From positions 124,001 through 188,000 of the forward strand of contig NZ_JAGDEL010000005.1 in assembly GCF_017497975.1 (NCBI RefSeq): 64,000 nt of DNA, in the 5' to 3' direction. Source of the DNA: Metabacillus bambusae (GTDB lineage: Bacteria; Bacillota; Bacilli; Bacillales; Bacillaceae). The position numbers and the translations under genes were made by a program. Below the pieces are notes generated by a model, which saw nothing but the letters and a program-made list of their open reading frames with translations, did no database searches and was not told the DNA's origin. Positions 8,123 to 16,694 of the stretch are shown one piece after another. Position 1 is the stretch's first letter. The number at the start of each line of letters is the position of its first letter.

Positions 8123-8482
8123 ATGGACCGTAAAAAGGAATTAAAACAACGTTATATAGAAGAAACAACGATTGAAGCTGGTGTTTACCAAATTAAAAAC
8201 ACCAAAAACCAAAAAATCTTTATCGGGAGTACAAAAAACTTAAAAACGTTAAATGGAGTAAAATTCAGTCTTGAAACAGGTGGAAGCTACAACAAAGAGC
8301 TTCAAGAGGATTGGAACCAATTTGGGAAAGACGCGTTTACTATTGAAGTATTAGAGGTGCTCAAAAAGAAGGATGAACCATATTTTAACGAGAAGGAAGC
8401 ATTGGTAGAACTTGAGAATAAGTGGTTAGAAAACCTTCAGCCTTATGGGGAACGAGGATATAACAGGATAAAATCCCGTTAA
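8123..8482 (+). CDS. GIY-YIG-fold protein, small
   Basis: 119 aa, essentially one GIY-YIG nuclease-like domain. AGVYQI (residues 20-25) stands for the GIY strand and KIFIGSTKN (33-41) for the YIG strand, with Tyr replaced by Phe. A downstream Glu lies in the ALVELENKWLE helix. Single-domain members cut or bind nucleic acid; cellular roles are mostly unknown. The Phe-for-Tyr change and few catalytic Arg candidates make activity uncertain. It was probably co-transcribed with the DUF2087 gene before the MITE separated them by 220 bp. ATG 8123 has a GTAGGTAG-type site. Confidence 0.7.
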   Translation: MDRKKELKQRYIEETTIEAGVYQIKNTKNQKIFIGSTKNLKTLNGVKFSLETGGSYNKELQEDWNQFGKDAFTIEVLEVLKKKDEPYFNEKEALVELENKWLENLQPYGERGYNRIKSR

Positions 8483-8917
8483 GAATTTACGATTTTGCTT
8501 GAGTTAGACTTACACTACTGTTTATTGATTTATATCGAATAATCGATATAATTATCAGTTTTGAAGACGTTCAGGAATGAAGATTTAATAGCAACAAAGC
8601 TTTCATTTTGGGGTTAATCTTTTTCTGGTATTCTTCGGTGCTTAGCACACAAAACATGCCTTCCCCAACGGAATATTTTCATGTAAAATTGACATATAAT
8701 TTAGAGAAGTGCTACCAACACTTTTCCCTGCAACCTAACCGCCAGAGTGGTGGTTGTTAAAAATTAGTTGCTTTTTCGAGAAACACCCTTTTGCTTGTGA
8801 CGGCGTAGGGTGGTTTTCTTGTTTTCTAGAAAGTTTCTTCGAAAGAAGCACGAAAACCAACCACCCTCACAATATTCAGTTACACCTAGCTCTACCATAT
8901 CTACTAAAACTAACAAC
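8483..8917. other. Repeat-rich intergenic region
   Basis: Holds repeat R2 (8725-8805), a long imperfect palindrome at 8807-8876 (AGGGTGGTT at the left, AACCACCCT at the right, with a smaller hairpin inside), and no credible gene. Two short overlapping reading frames on opposite strands here simply read through these repeats. Confidence 0.5.
8725..8805 (-). repeat. Repeat R2, copy 1 (structured intergenic repeat)
   Basis: Matches 21274-21357 in order and spacing: TCCCTGCAACC, a CCGYCA/TGG hairpin, GGTTGT, an AT-rich spacer, then CACCCTTNTGCTTG and GACGGCG. The hairpin arms differ between copies while keeping pairing, hinting at conserved RNA structure. Both copies lie downstream of minus-strand genes. 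Confidence 0.55.
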
Positions 8918-9445
8918 CTACCAATCTTCGACAAAATTCGGGTGGTGACAGGCACTCAAAACTATTTCTTTAGCAACTTCTAAAGGTTGTTTATCAGTTG
9001 TATCTAATAGATACAACTGATGTAAGCTAGACTCTTCAAATTCTTTGATTAAGAATAAAGAACGTTCAATTAAGAATGGATCTCCTCTTTTATTCAAACG
9101 TTCGATTAATTTGGCTTCATTCGCCCTTAAAACGACATATTTGATCTGCACATTCATATCTGAAACCTGCTGACAAAACCATTCTAACTCTGTTTCAACT
9201 ACATAATCAATTACTACATGATAGTCATGCTGAACAACATTCCTAGTCATAGAAAGGATGTTGCTCCAATTTATTTCTAGACGCTCTTCCCAAGTCAGCT
9301 CCGAATCACCGACAATCATAGCATTTAGTAAATCACCCTCAATTAACACACTCCTTTTAATCATGCGCGCAATTTCCTTTGAGACAGTAGATTTCCCTAC
9401 TCCGCAAGGACCAGAAATGATATAGATGGTATTCCCTTTGCTCAT
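8918..9445 (-). CDS. P-loop nucleoside/sugar kinase-like protein with repeat-derived C-terminus
   Basis: 175 aa with Walker A GPCGVGKST at residues 12-20 and the shape of small AAA_33/shikimate-kinase-like phosphotransferases (LIEGD at ~34, a lid region with Arg in LNKRGDPF). The substrate is unknown. The final ~11 codons (CHHPNFVED) are encoded by repeat R1 (8926-8955), so the native C-terminus was replaced or extended when the repeat arrived. The core domain is intact. Monocistronic; ATG 9445 is preceded by AAAGGGGGAG. Confidence 0.65.
   Translation of the reverse strand: MSKGNTIYIISGPCGVGKSTVSKEIARMIKRSVLIEGDLLNAMIVGDSELTWEERLEINWSNILSMTRNVVQHDYHVVIDYVVETELEWFCQQVSDMNVQIKYVVLRANEAKLIERLNKRGDPFLIERSLFLIKEFEESSLHQLYLLDTTDKQPLEVAKEIVLSACHHPNFVEDW
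8926..8955 (-). repeat. Repeat R1, copy 1 (inside kinase 3' end)
   Basis: About 30 bp, minus-strand core GTGCCTGTCACCACCCG then AATTTTGTCGAAG. Other copies: 19211-19240, 35446-35475 and 44023-44052, all in the same orientation downstream of minus-strand genes. Here it is translated as the end of the kinase. Confidence 0.85.
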
Positions 9446-9567
9446 TTCTGTTCTCCCCCTTTCTATTTAAGATCGACAATGTCCACAAATGGTATATGGA
9501 ACCATATTAACTGTTTAAATAGCTATTTCACCTAGAGACTATTTTCACACTCTTTCTCAATAAAGCA

Positions 9568-9601
9568 AATGCCAAAACCGACTATCATCAGTTTTGGCAT
9601 T
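9568..9601 (-). terminator. Terminator of the GH130 operon
   Basis: Perfect 11-bp stem AATGCCAAAAC/GTTTTGGCATT (9568-9578, 9591-9601), a few bases past the GH130 stop. The trailing T run is weak but present on the minus strand. Confidence 0.7.
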
Positions 9602-9608
9602 CTTATTC

Positions 9609-10667
9609 TTATAAGTAGGTTAATGAATCAAGGATTTCCTGCAGGCTTAGTTCAGCACATGCCATTGATGTATCAGCGACTCCATAATACATTTTCACAA
9701 CATCACCTTCTACAAGGGCTCCACATGAAAAGACAACACCGCCAAAGAATCCTTCTCTCTCATAAGGAGCGTCTGGTTCAACTAATGGTATTTCTGAACG
9801 GGCAATGACTTTTGTAGGATCGTTCAGATCTAATAAAACTGCTCCCATGCAATAACGATGATCCTGGCTTGCTCCATGATAAAGCTCTAACCAACCTTTT
9901 TCTGTCCTAAATGGTACCGCTCCTCCACCAATTCTACCGTCATCCCATTTTCCAGCTCTTAACCCAATTAGATGCTGATGGTTTCCCCAGTACAATAGGT
10001 TGTCCGATTCTGCAATCCAAATTTCCGGGGAACCATTACTATTTGGCACTGGACGATGAAGTGCATAGTATTTCCCATTTATTTTTTCAGGGAAAATTAA
10101 AACATCTTTATTTTCGGGTGCAAAAATCATCCCATGCTGCTTTACCGATTCAAAATCTGTGGTTGAAACCATTGATTCACCTACTCCCATTGGCGATGCT
10201 ACACTGAAGTAGATGTAATACGTCTCATCAATTTGGGTAATTCGCGGATCTTCAATTCCGAACGTTTCAAGCTTATTTGATGGATAAACAAACGGTTTTT
10301 CATCCACTGTAAAATGGCGACCATCTTTACTTCGTGCAATGCGCAGATAGGAAAGTGAGGTTAAATATGACCATTTTTGCTTTGATGTTTCCCTGATAAC
10401 GCGAGGATCAGATAGATCAAACTCAGGATCATCCTTACGAAATTCATAGATGTCTAGCTCATTTGTCAATGGATTATAAACAGGTGCTTTTACTACATTC
10501 GAATCCGTACTAATTGGTCTTTCTGCAACACGTAGTAGCATAATCACTTCGTCCTCAAATTTCGCAATTCCAGCATTAAAAGCACCGATTACTTCAAAAC
10601 CTTCATGAAATGGTGGGACATCGTTTGGTGTAAGTAATGGATTTTGTTCATAGCGATATATATTCAT
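9609..10667 (-). CDS. GH130 mannoside phosphorylase
   Basis: 352 aa, single five-bladed propeller of family GH130. These enzymes phosphorolyse beta-mannosides to alpha-mannose-1-phosphate. Signatures: LLRVAER near residue 47, FGIEDPRI with the catalytic Asp at about 140, GGGAVP near 250, and YYGVADT near the end. Start ATG 10667 has AAGGAG six bases upstream; the longer frame to 10688 overlaps the previous gene. It is the last gene of a LacI-controlled operon with GH13 and DUF1861 genes. This resembles a Listeria locus whose GH130 member acts on beta-1,2-mannobiose (from memory). The linkage specificity cannot be deduced here; cytoplasmic action is expected, as there is no signal peptide. Confidence 0.85.
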   Translation of the reverse strand: MNIYRYEQNPLLTPNDVPPFHEGFEVIGAFNAGIAKFEDEVIMLLRVAERPISTDSNVVKAPVYNPLTNELDIYEFRKDDPEFDLSDPRVIRETSKQKWSYLTSLSYLRIARSKDGRHFTVDEKPFVYPSNKLETFGIEDPRITQIDETYYIYFSVASPMGVGESMVSTTDFESVKQHGMIFAPENKDVLIFPEKINGKYYALHRPVPNSNGSPEIWIAESDNLLYWGNHQHLIGLRAGKWDDGRIGGGAVPFRTEKGWLELYHGASQDHRYCMGAVLLDLNDPTKVIARSEIPLVEPDAPYEREGFFGGVVFSCGALVEGDVVKMYYGVADTSMACAELSLQEILDSLTYL

Positions 10668-10677
10668 GATTAACTCC

Positions 10678-11622
10678 TTAGTTTTCATATTGTAAAAATG
10701 GGTCTTCCAATTTTATTTTTTGAGCGTCTGCATCACTAATACCTGCATATAAGTCAGCTGTTCCGTCTGGTTTACGGACTAAGCCGCCACTAAATACGAC
10801 ATCTACTAAATCAGGGCGTTTTGATGGACCAGGACGAAAATTTGATCGTGTGGCAATTAACTTTATGTCTGAATAATCACCCGTCTCTGGATCAATCGCG
10901 AACACCATTGGGTAATAATGACGATTTCCTTCTTCATCAAAATTGGCAATATGACCTAATACACCGATCAAGCTATTTGCTAAAAGGTGAGCTTCATTTG
11001 CTCCTCCCCATTCCTCATCTATAAATTGATTTTTCAACAATGGCGTTTTCTCAATTTCTTCGATTGTTAAGTGCTCTAGAGAAGATAGACGTCTAAAACC
11101 GATCTTTCCTCTACCACCCTTTTCTCCTTGTGGTCGAGTTAACAACCCAATTGAACCATCCTTCAGTTCAATTAGACGCAGATCCTTCATACCATTCGGG
11201 CCATTTGCAAATTCTTTTAAACTCGCAATTTTTTCACCCTTCATAAAAATCGTTCGCCAGCTTAACGAATTTTCAAGTGTAGGATGAGGGAATATTTGCA
11301 CACCCCCAAGCACAAGCTCACCAGCTATTTTTGTAAAAAACGGATCTTGCAGCTTGTAAACAGGAGCATTTTCTTTCGGTACCCATTCGCCATTTTGCTC
11401 GACAAAGAAAAAGACTTCAGAATGTTCACTGTCTCGCGATTCCACTCTTCCTGCAAGAACAATCTCTCCTTCATCTTCAAACGGAGCTGAAATATTGTAG
11501 ACGTCTTTGTCCCCAACACCTGTAAACACAAGTTTTTCCGCATGATTCGGCTGATCCTTCAGTTGAAATTCCTGTAATAAATCCGCACATGTTTTCACTT
11601 CATTTTTAATGAGTTTACTCAT
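10678..11622 (-). CDS. DUF1861 family predicted beta-propeller protein
   Basis: 314 aa without signal peptide or membrane segment. The pattern of repeated strand motifs (VFTGVGDKDVYNISAPF, ILAGRVESRD-like, WGGANEAHL, YPMVFAIDP, VDVVFSGGL) matches the DUF1861 (MTP-1) family, which resembles GH130/GH43/GH32 propellers and often sits next to GH130 genes. The biochemical role is unknown; it may be a partner enzyme or a further phosphorylase/hydrolase acting on the same mannoside. The start at 11622 overlaps the GH13 stop by 4 bp and it ends 10 bp before the GH130 start, so all three are tightly coupled. Confidence 0.75.
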   Translation of the reverse strand: MSKLIKNEVKTCADLLQEFQLKDQPNHAEKLVFTGVGDKDVYNISAPFEDEGEIVLAGRVESRDSEHSEVFFFVEQNGEWVPKENAPVYKLQDPFFTKIAGELVLGGVQIFPHPTLENSLSWRTIFMKGEKIASLKEFANGPNGMKDLRLIELKDGSIGLLTRPQGEKGGRGKIGFRRLSSLEHLTIEEIEKTPLLKNQFIDEEWGGANEAHLLANSLIGVLGHIANFDEEGNRHYYPMVFAIDPETGDYSDIKLIATRSNFRPGPSKRPDLVDVVFSGGLVRKPDGTADLYAGISDADAQKIKLEDPFLQYEN

Positions 11623-13235
11623 AATTTATCTCCTTTCAGATACATAATAATTGCTTCTCCAGGCTGAACTGTTGTATCGACATTTTCTCGTTTACTCGAT
11701 TGCAAAATTTCAATTGCTAAATGGGCTTCTTCAGGAAAAGGTACATCTACTTTCCCAAAATTGAGCAGGACCATAACTTGTTCATCTTCAGAAACTTTGA
11801 TGAAATAGATCATTTCACCCTTTTTTTCAAGCAACTGATACTCTCCTTGGTGTAATGCAGGATGGTCCCTCCTTAATTCTATAAGCCTTTTATAATAAGA
11901 AAGAATTGAAGCATTTTGGACTAACTGCTGCTTCACATTGATTCCTTCACACTTTTCCGGAAATGACATCCATGGTTTGGCTGTTGAAAACCCATTGTAT
12001 TCTGAGTTATCCCATTGCATCGGCGATCTCGATTTATCACGACTTTTCTCATTGGCAATGACTAATGCTTCTTCTATGGTTTTTCCAGCTTGAATGGAAA
12101 GCTCGTATGCCGTTACTCCTTGAATATCCTTCATTAATGAGATGTCATGATGAACTATATCACGCATACCTATTTCGTCGCCATAATAGAGAAATGGTAC
12201 ACCTTTTGCCGTTAAAATCAGTGTCGCAAGTAGCTTCGCACGTTCTACTTCGATCCCATCTTCACCAAAACGAGAAATAAGACGCGGCATATCGTGACTA
12301 CTGAAAAACAGGGTTGGAAGCTGATCTTCCTTATGAACAGCTTCCATTTTCTGCAATTGCGCAAAAATGGTATCCACATGAAAGGTTGGGATACTTCCGA
12401 GATTAAAGTTAAACACAACGTCTAATTTGTTTTTTCCACTATAGGTCGCTAGTAAGTCGATTTCCTCAGACCCTACCTCTCCTACTAAAACCTTTTCTGA
12501 AAACTGATGAACAAAGCTAGATATCTCTTCAATAACGTCTAGAATTCCAGCTTGATCTTTATCATATTTATGAATTTGATGGTTATTTTCATCAATTGGG
12601 TTATTTTCAAACGTGTTATTCACCTTTAGAAAATTAATCACATCTAGTCGAAACCCATCGATTCCTTTGTTCAACCAAAAAGCCATCATCTTAAACATCG
12701 CGTGCTTCACTTCTGGATTTGCCCAATTTAGATCCACTTGCTCTTTAGCAAATGCATGATAATAATATTGTCCCGACTTTTCATCAAATTCCCATGCAGA
12801 GCCGCCGAAAAAGGATTCCCAGTTATTTGGAGGCTTCCCATCGATCGAATCTCTCCAAATATACCAATCTCTCTTCGGGTGATTTTCATCTGAAATGGCA
12901 TCCTTAAACCATTCATGTTCTGACGACGTATGATTTAACACAAGGTCTGCAATCACTCTGATCTTTCTGTTATGCGCCTGTTCAATAAAGTGTTCAAAGT
13001 CTACGATCGTTCCATAATCCGGATCAATCTCATAATAGTTAGAAATGTCATAGCCATTGTCAACTTTGGGAGACTTGTAAAAGGGCGTCAACCACAAACA
13101 ATCGATGCCTAGATCTGTAAAGTAATCGAGCTTCTCTGTGAGCCCTTTAAAATCTCCTACGCCATCCTTGTTCCCATCTGCAAAGCTTGGCATATATACT
13201 TCATAGAAAACTGCTTTTTTCCACCATTGCTCCAT
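11619..13235 (-). CDS. GH13 alpha-glucosidase (oligo-1,6-glucosidase type)
   Basis: 538 aa, cytoplasmic (no signal). The start WWKKAVFYEVYMPSFADGN and the family regions ADLVLNHTS (~97-104), GFRLDVINF (nucleophile Asp198), LVGEVGSEE (acid Glu253) and SSHDMPRL (Asp315) are all intact, so it should be active. The family splits terminal alpha-glucosyl links of short oligosaccharides after ABC import. The adjacent GH130 acts on mannosides, so the imported sugar may carry both alpha-glucosyl and mannosyl units, or the operon serves two sugars. It is 17 bp downstream of the permease gene and overlaps DUF1861 by 4 bp. Confidence 0.88.
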   Translation of the reverse strand: MEQWWKKAVFYEVYMPSFADGNKDGVGDFKGLTEKLDYFTDLGIDCLWLTPFYKSPKVDNGYDISNYYEIDPDYGTIVDFEHFIEQAHNRKIRVIADLVLNHTSSEHEWFKDAISDENHPKRDWYIWRDSIDGKPPNNWESFFGGSAWEFDEKSGQYYYHAFAKEQVDLNWANPEVKHAMFKMMAFWLNKGIDGFRLDVINFLKVNNTFENNPIDENNHQIHKYDKDQAGILDVIEEISSFVHQFSEKVLVGEVGSEEIDLLATYSGKNKLDVVFNFNLGSIPTFHVDTIFAQLQKMEAVHKEDQLPTLFFSSHDMPRLISRFGEDGIEVERAKLLATLILTAKGVPFLYYGDEIGMRDIVHHDISLMKDIQGVTAYELSIQAGKTIEEALVIANEKSRDKSRSPMQWDNSEYNGFSTAKPWMSFPEKCEGINVKQQLVQNASILSYYKRLIELRRDHPALHQGEYQLLEKKGEMIYFIKVSEDEQVMVLLNFGKVDVPFPEEAHLAIEILQSSKRENVDTTVQPGEAIIMYLKGDKL

Positions 13236-13252
13236 AATTTCCCCCAGAATGT

Positions 13253-14083
13253 TTATTTAAGTGTAAACTGCATACCTTCTTGGAATTTCTTCGCAAAGAA
13301 AAGGAACAGAATGATAATTGGCAATGTTAATAACACAGAGGCTGCATACATTGGACCTGGATAGCCTCCATACGGCCCAAACATTTGCGATAGAAGCACG
13401 TTAAGAGTAAGCATGCTATCACTTCGAACAACAAGCATGTCCCATAATAATTCTGTCCATCTTTCCATGAACAAGAATAAGAAAATAACAGTCGTTATCG
13501 ATTTAGACATTGGCAGGACGACCTTAAACATAATTTGGAGATTAGATGCTCCGTCCAATTTCGCTGCTTCTATAAACGTATCTGGAATGGCTCTAAAAAA
13601 GTTTGTATACATAAAGACCGCCCACAAACTCATCGCTTTCGGAATAATCATCGCCCAGTACGTATCATATAGTCCTACATTTTGAATAATTAAAAAGGTA
13701 GGGACTAACAAAATGATTGCTGGGAAAAACATTTGAAACAAAATAATATTATTAACGGTATCTCGGCCTTTAAAGTTCATTTTAGCTAACGCATAAGCAA
13801 CCATGACTCCCGTAATCATCATAAGTACGGTTGAGCCTGCCGAAACAATCACACTGTTGAAAAAGGCTTGAATCCATGGTCTTGGTATAGCGACATCACC
13901 ACCACCAAACAACCATTGATACGAACGGAACGTAAATTCTGTTGGAATCATCCTTTTATCAACTTGATCCCATGTTGAAAAAGAATTTAGGACCATATAG
14001 AGATATGGAAACACCATTATGATCAATAAGACAATCGCAAGGATATAGCGAAGAAGTAATCCTCTTTTTTTAGACCCAACCAT
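13253..14083 (-). CDS. Carbohydrate ABC transporter permease (MalG type)
   Basis: 276 aa with six predicted membrane segments and the inner-membrane permease loop EAAKLDGASNLQIMFKVVLPMSKS (residues ~163-186) that docks the ATPase. It overlaps the partner permease by 14 bp, indicating coupled translation. No ATPase gene is in this operon; a shared MsmX-type ATPase encoded elsewhere is the usual solution in Bacillus. Confidence 0.88.
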   Translation of the reverse strand: MVGSKKRGLLLRYILAIVLLIIMVFPYLYMVLNSFSTWDQVDKRMIPTEFTFRSYQWLFGGGDVAIPRPWIQAFFNSVIVSAGSTVLMMITGVMVAYALAKMNFKGRDTVNNIILFQMFFPAIILLVPTFLIIQNVGLYDTYWAMIIPKAMSLWAVFMYTNFFRAIPDTFIEAAKLDGASNLQIMFKVVLPMSKSITTVIFLFLFMERWTELLWDMLVVRSDSMLTLNVLLSQMFGPYGGYPGPMYAASVLLTLPIIILFLFFAKKFQEGMQFTLK

Positions 14084-14951
14084 TGCGTTTCCCCCACAAT
14101 TCTAATAGTTTTCTGATCACAAAAATCGAAATAAATGTAACAACTGATGCAATAATCGCAACTGCTGACGCATAACCTGCCTGAAGATTTTTAAAGGCCT
14201 GTGTAAAGATTTCCATTTGCCACGTATTTGTTGCGAAATTTGGACCTCCACCTGTTAATTGATATACCTCTGTGAAAATCCCAAATGTAACACCAATTGA
14301 TAAAATCAACACAGTATAAATGGCTGGATATAGTAATGGAAGTGTGATTTTCCAAAAGCGCTGCCAGGGTGAAACTCCATCAATCGCGGCAGCTTCATAA
14401 ATTTCAGTATTAATGCTTTCAAAGCCGGATGTTAGAATTAAAGCGTAATAGCCTGTGAATTTCCAAGCGATAATCACCGCTACCACACATAACGCTGAAA
14501 ACGGAGATCCTAACCAGTCGATATCCAGTCCGAAATTTGATCTTAAAAATGCATTAAGTGGACTATTGTAGGAAAGGAGACCTTTTACGATTAATGAAGA
14601 AACAACTCCAGAAGCTAAATAAGGAAGAAAAAAACCGATTAAAAAAATACCCTTAAATCTAGGCAGTCCATGAATAATCGCCGCAACCAAAATCGATGAG
14701 ACAATAACCAACGGTACAAAAACTGCCATAAATTTAAAGGTAACAAAAAAAGCAGCTTGAACTCCTGGTGACTGCATAGCTTTGATGTAGTTAGAAATGC
14801 CTTCAAAGTTAAATTCAGGTGAAATTAAATTCCAATCTGTCGCCGATAAATACAATGACCACACAAGTGGAATGGCAAAAAATATAATTGCATAGATAAG
14901 GTATGGACTGGCAAATAGCCAGCCCATTCCATTACTCTTTTTCGTTCTCAT
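14070..14951 (-). CDS. Carbohydrate ABC transporter permease (MalF type)
   Basis: 293 aa, six membrane segments, with the ATPase-docking motif EAAAIDGVSPWQRFWKITLP around residue 190. The start ATG shares one base with the stop of the solute-binding-protein gene (TAATG). Forms the heterodimeric channel with the MalG-type partner. Confidence 0.88.
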   Translation of the reverse strand: MRTKKSNGMGWLFASPYLIYAIIFFAIPLVWSLYLSATDWNLISPEFNFEGISNYIKAMQSPGVQAAFFVTFKFMAVFVPLVIVSSILVAAIIHGLPRFKGIFLIGFFLPYLASGVVSSLIVKGLLSYNSPLNAFLRSNFGLDIDWLGSPFSALCVVAVIIAWKFTGYYALILTSGFESINTEIYEAAAIDGVSPWQRFWKITLPLLYPAIYTVLILSIGVTFGIFTEVYQLTGGGPNFATNTWQMEIFTQAFKNLQAGYASAVAIIASVVTFISIFVIRKLLELWGKRNGWV

Positions 14952-16276
14952 TACTTGAGATCCCCCTCAATTGCCTTTTTCATCTCATTCCAGCCTTTTT
15001 CAGGATCTACTTCCCCCTTAACAACAGGGTTTACAGCAAATTGTCCAATATAGGTTTGCAGTTCATTATATTTTGCATTGTCTATCGAAGGAATTGCGTT
15101 TGGCACTGCTTTAGCATACGGCTGTAATACTGGATTTTTTTCAAAGAACGCTGTAAAAGCTTCGTTGGTTGCTAAGTCATCACGAGCTGGTGGCAGGCTT
15201 GTCTTTTCTAACCACTCTAAATCGTTCTCTGGATTTGAATAAACCCACTTCATAAATTCCATTGCCGCTTTCTTTTCTTCATCCGTTGCAGACGCATAAA
15301 TGACTAAACCCTTTGTATCAGCAAATGTTTTCACATTTTCAGTTGACATACCATCCGGAACTGGTGGTGGTGCAAGTGTAAATGTCTCACCATATTTCAT
15401 TTCTGGGAATTTTTCAGTCCAGTAGCTGAATGTCCAAGGACCAATGTCAGTGAAAATTCCTAAACCAGTTTCAAATGGATCTGTTACTTGTTTTGCTAAG
15501 AGTGCATCTTCTTTTCTCAAATCATCTAATAATGTTAGAACGTTTACTCCAGCTTTATCATCCGCCACTAATTTGTTTCCTTCAATGAAGTTATTTCCTT
15601 CTGATGCAGCATCATAAAGCATAAAGAAGTCAAACCATCTCTTCCATGCAGTTGGATCCGCTAAATCCGCTTTTGCCCACACATATTTTTCCGGATATTT
15701 TTCCTTTAGCTTCTTTGCAACATCTAGCATTTCACTATATGTTTTAGGTGGTTCATTCACACCTAACTCTTTCAAAATATCAATTCTCCACCCAAACAAC
15801 ATTGGATTTGAGTAAATTGGAAGAACATACTGATTTCCATCGGCAAACTTCCAGCCTTCAACTGTTTCCGTCATTTGACGAGCAGAAACAATCTCCTCCC
15901 AGCCTTCTATTTCATTAAGTGGTACTAGAGCTTTACTTTCTGCAAGCTGCGCTGCAAAGCCGCGATTAATATTTTCTGACATCGTCGGTGCACTCTTACC
16001 TGCAATTGCTGATTGAATGCTAGCTTCAGATGATGGACTCTCTTTGATTGCGCTTACATTCACTTTAATCTCAGGATTTTCTTTTTCGAATTCCTTTGCC
16101 ACTGCTTCCCAATATACTTGCTGAGCTGGGTTTGGAGCTGCCCAGAACTCAATTGTTGTTACACTGTCTTTTTCAGAACCTTGCTCTGTGCCTTTATCTC
16201 CACAACCAGATAGAAGTGATACTGCCATTGTTGCAGCAAATAATAATGATGCGCCTTTTTTCAATGTATGTTTCAT
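14951..16276 (-). CDS. ABC transporter sugar-binding lipoprotein
   Basis: 441 aa. The N-terminal signal with lipobox LLSGC (Cys25) marks a membrane-anchored lipoprotein, followed by a family-1 extracellular solute-binding fold. It is the first gene of the six-gene operon ending with GH130 and should deliver the oligosaccharide to the two permeases. Divergent from the lacI-type gene. Upstream (16360-16373 plus strand) GAGAACGCTACCAA resembles a LacI/cre half-palindrome. Confidence 0.86.
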   Translation of the reverse strand: MKHTLKKGASLLFAATMAVSLLSGCGDKGTEQGSEKDSVTTIEFWAAPNPAQQVYWEAVAKEFEKENPEIKVNVSAIKESPSSEASIQSAIAGKSAPTMSENINRGFAAQLAESKALVPLNEIEGWEEIVSARQMTETVEGWKFADGNQYVLPIYSNPMLFGWRIDILKELGVNEPPKTYSEMLDVAKKLKEKYPEKYVWAKADLADPTAWKRWFDFFMLYDAASEGNNFIEGNKLVADDKAGVNVLTLLDDLRKEDALLAKQVTDPFETGLGIFTDIGPWTFSYWTEKFPEMKYGETFTLAPPPVPDGMSTENVKTFADTKGLVIYASATDEEKKAAMEFMKWVYSNPENDLEWLEKTSLPPARDDLATNEAFTAFFEKNPVLQPYAKAVPNAIPSIDNAKYNELQTYIGQFAVNPVVKGEVDPEKGWNEMKKAIEGDLK

Positions 16277-16694
16277 CTTAATACCCCCGTTTTATTTTTT
16301 AAGGCGAAAGACTTAAAATTAGTCCTTTCAACTATCAATGTAAGTTTTGTACAATATTTGAGAACGCTACCAATCTTACTCAAAAAAATAGTATAATTGA
16401 ATATAGTCATGTACAAAAACTTACTTAATCAAAATTACAAAATTAGTTACAGAGATTACTTTTATAGTTAAATAACGTTCCGTAACCTTACAAACAACAT
16501 TATTACACCGTTTTCATGATAAGTCAACCAAATTAACGTAAATTATTATGTTGTTTGCATTTTACATTGTCATGTATTATATTAATTTTGTAACGTTACA
16601 GAAATAACAACTGTAATGTTCACTAGTATGATAAATAATAAACTCCCCTAATATAGATGATTCTATTACTTTATAAGAAAGGTTGATTACTCCT
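16277..16694. other. Divergent control region between ABC operon and lacI-type gene
   Basis: About 400 bp, AT-rich. It contains several CpG-centred LacI-type motifs: GAGAACGCTACCAA near 16360, ATAACGTTCCGTAACCT near 16472, and the palindrome at 16589-16600. No coding potential was seen. Confidence 0.5.
16589..16600. promoter_or_regulatory. LacI-type operator palindrome
   Basis: Perfect 12-bp palindrome TGTAACGTTACA with the central CpG typical of LacI-family operators, about 95 bp upstream of the regulator's start codon and in the divergent region shared with the ABC operon. Confidence 0.55.
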
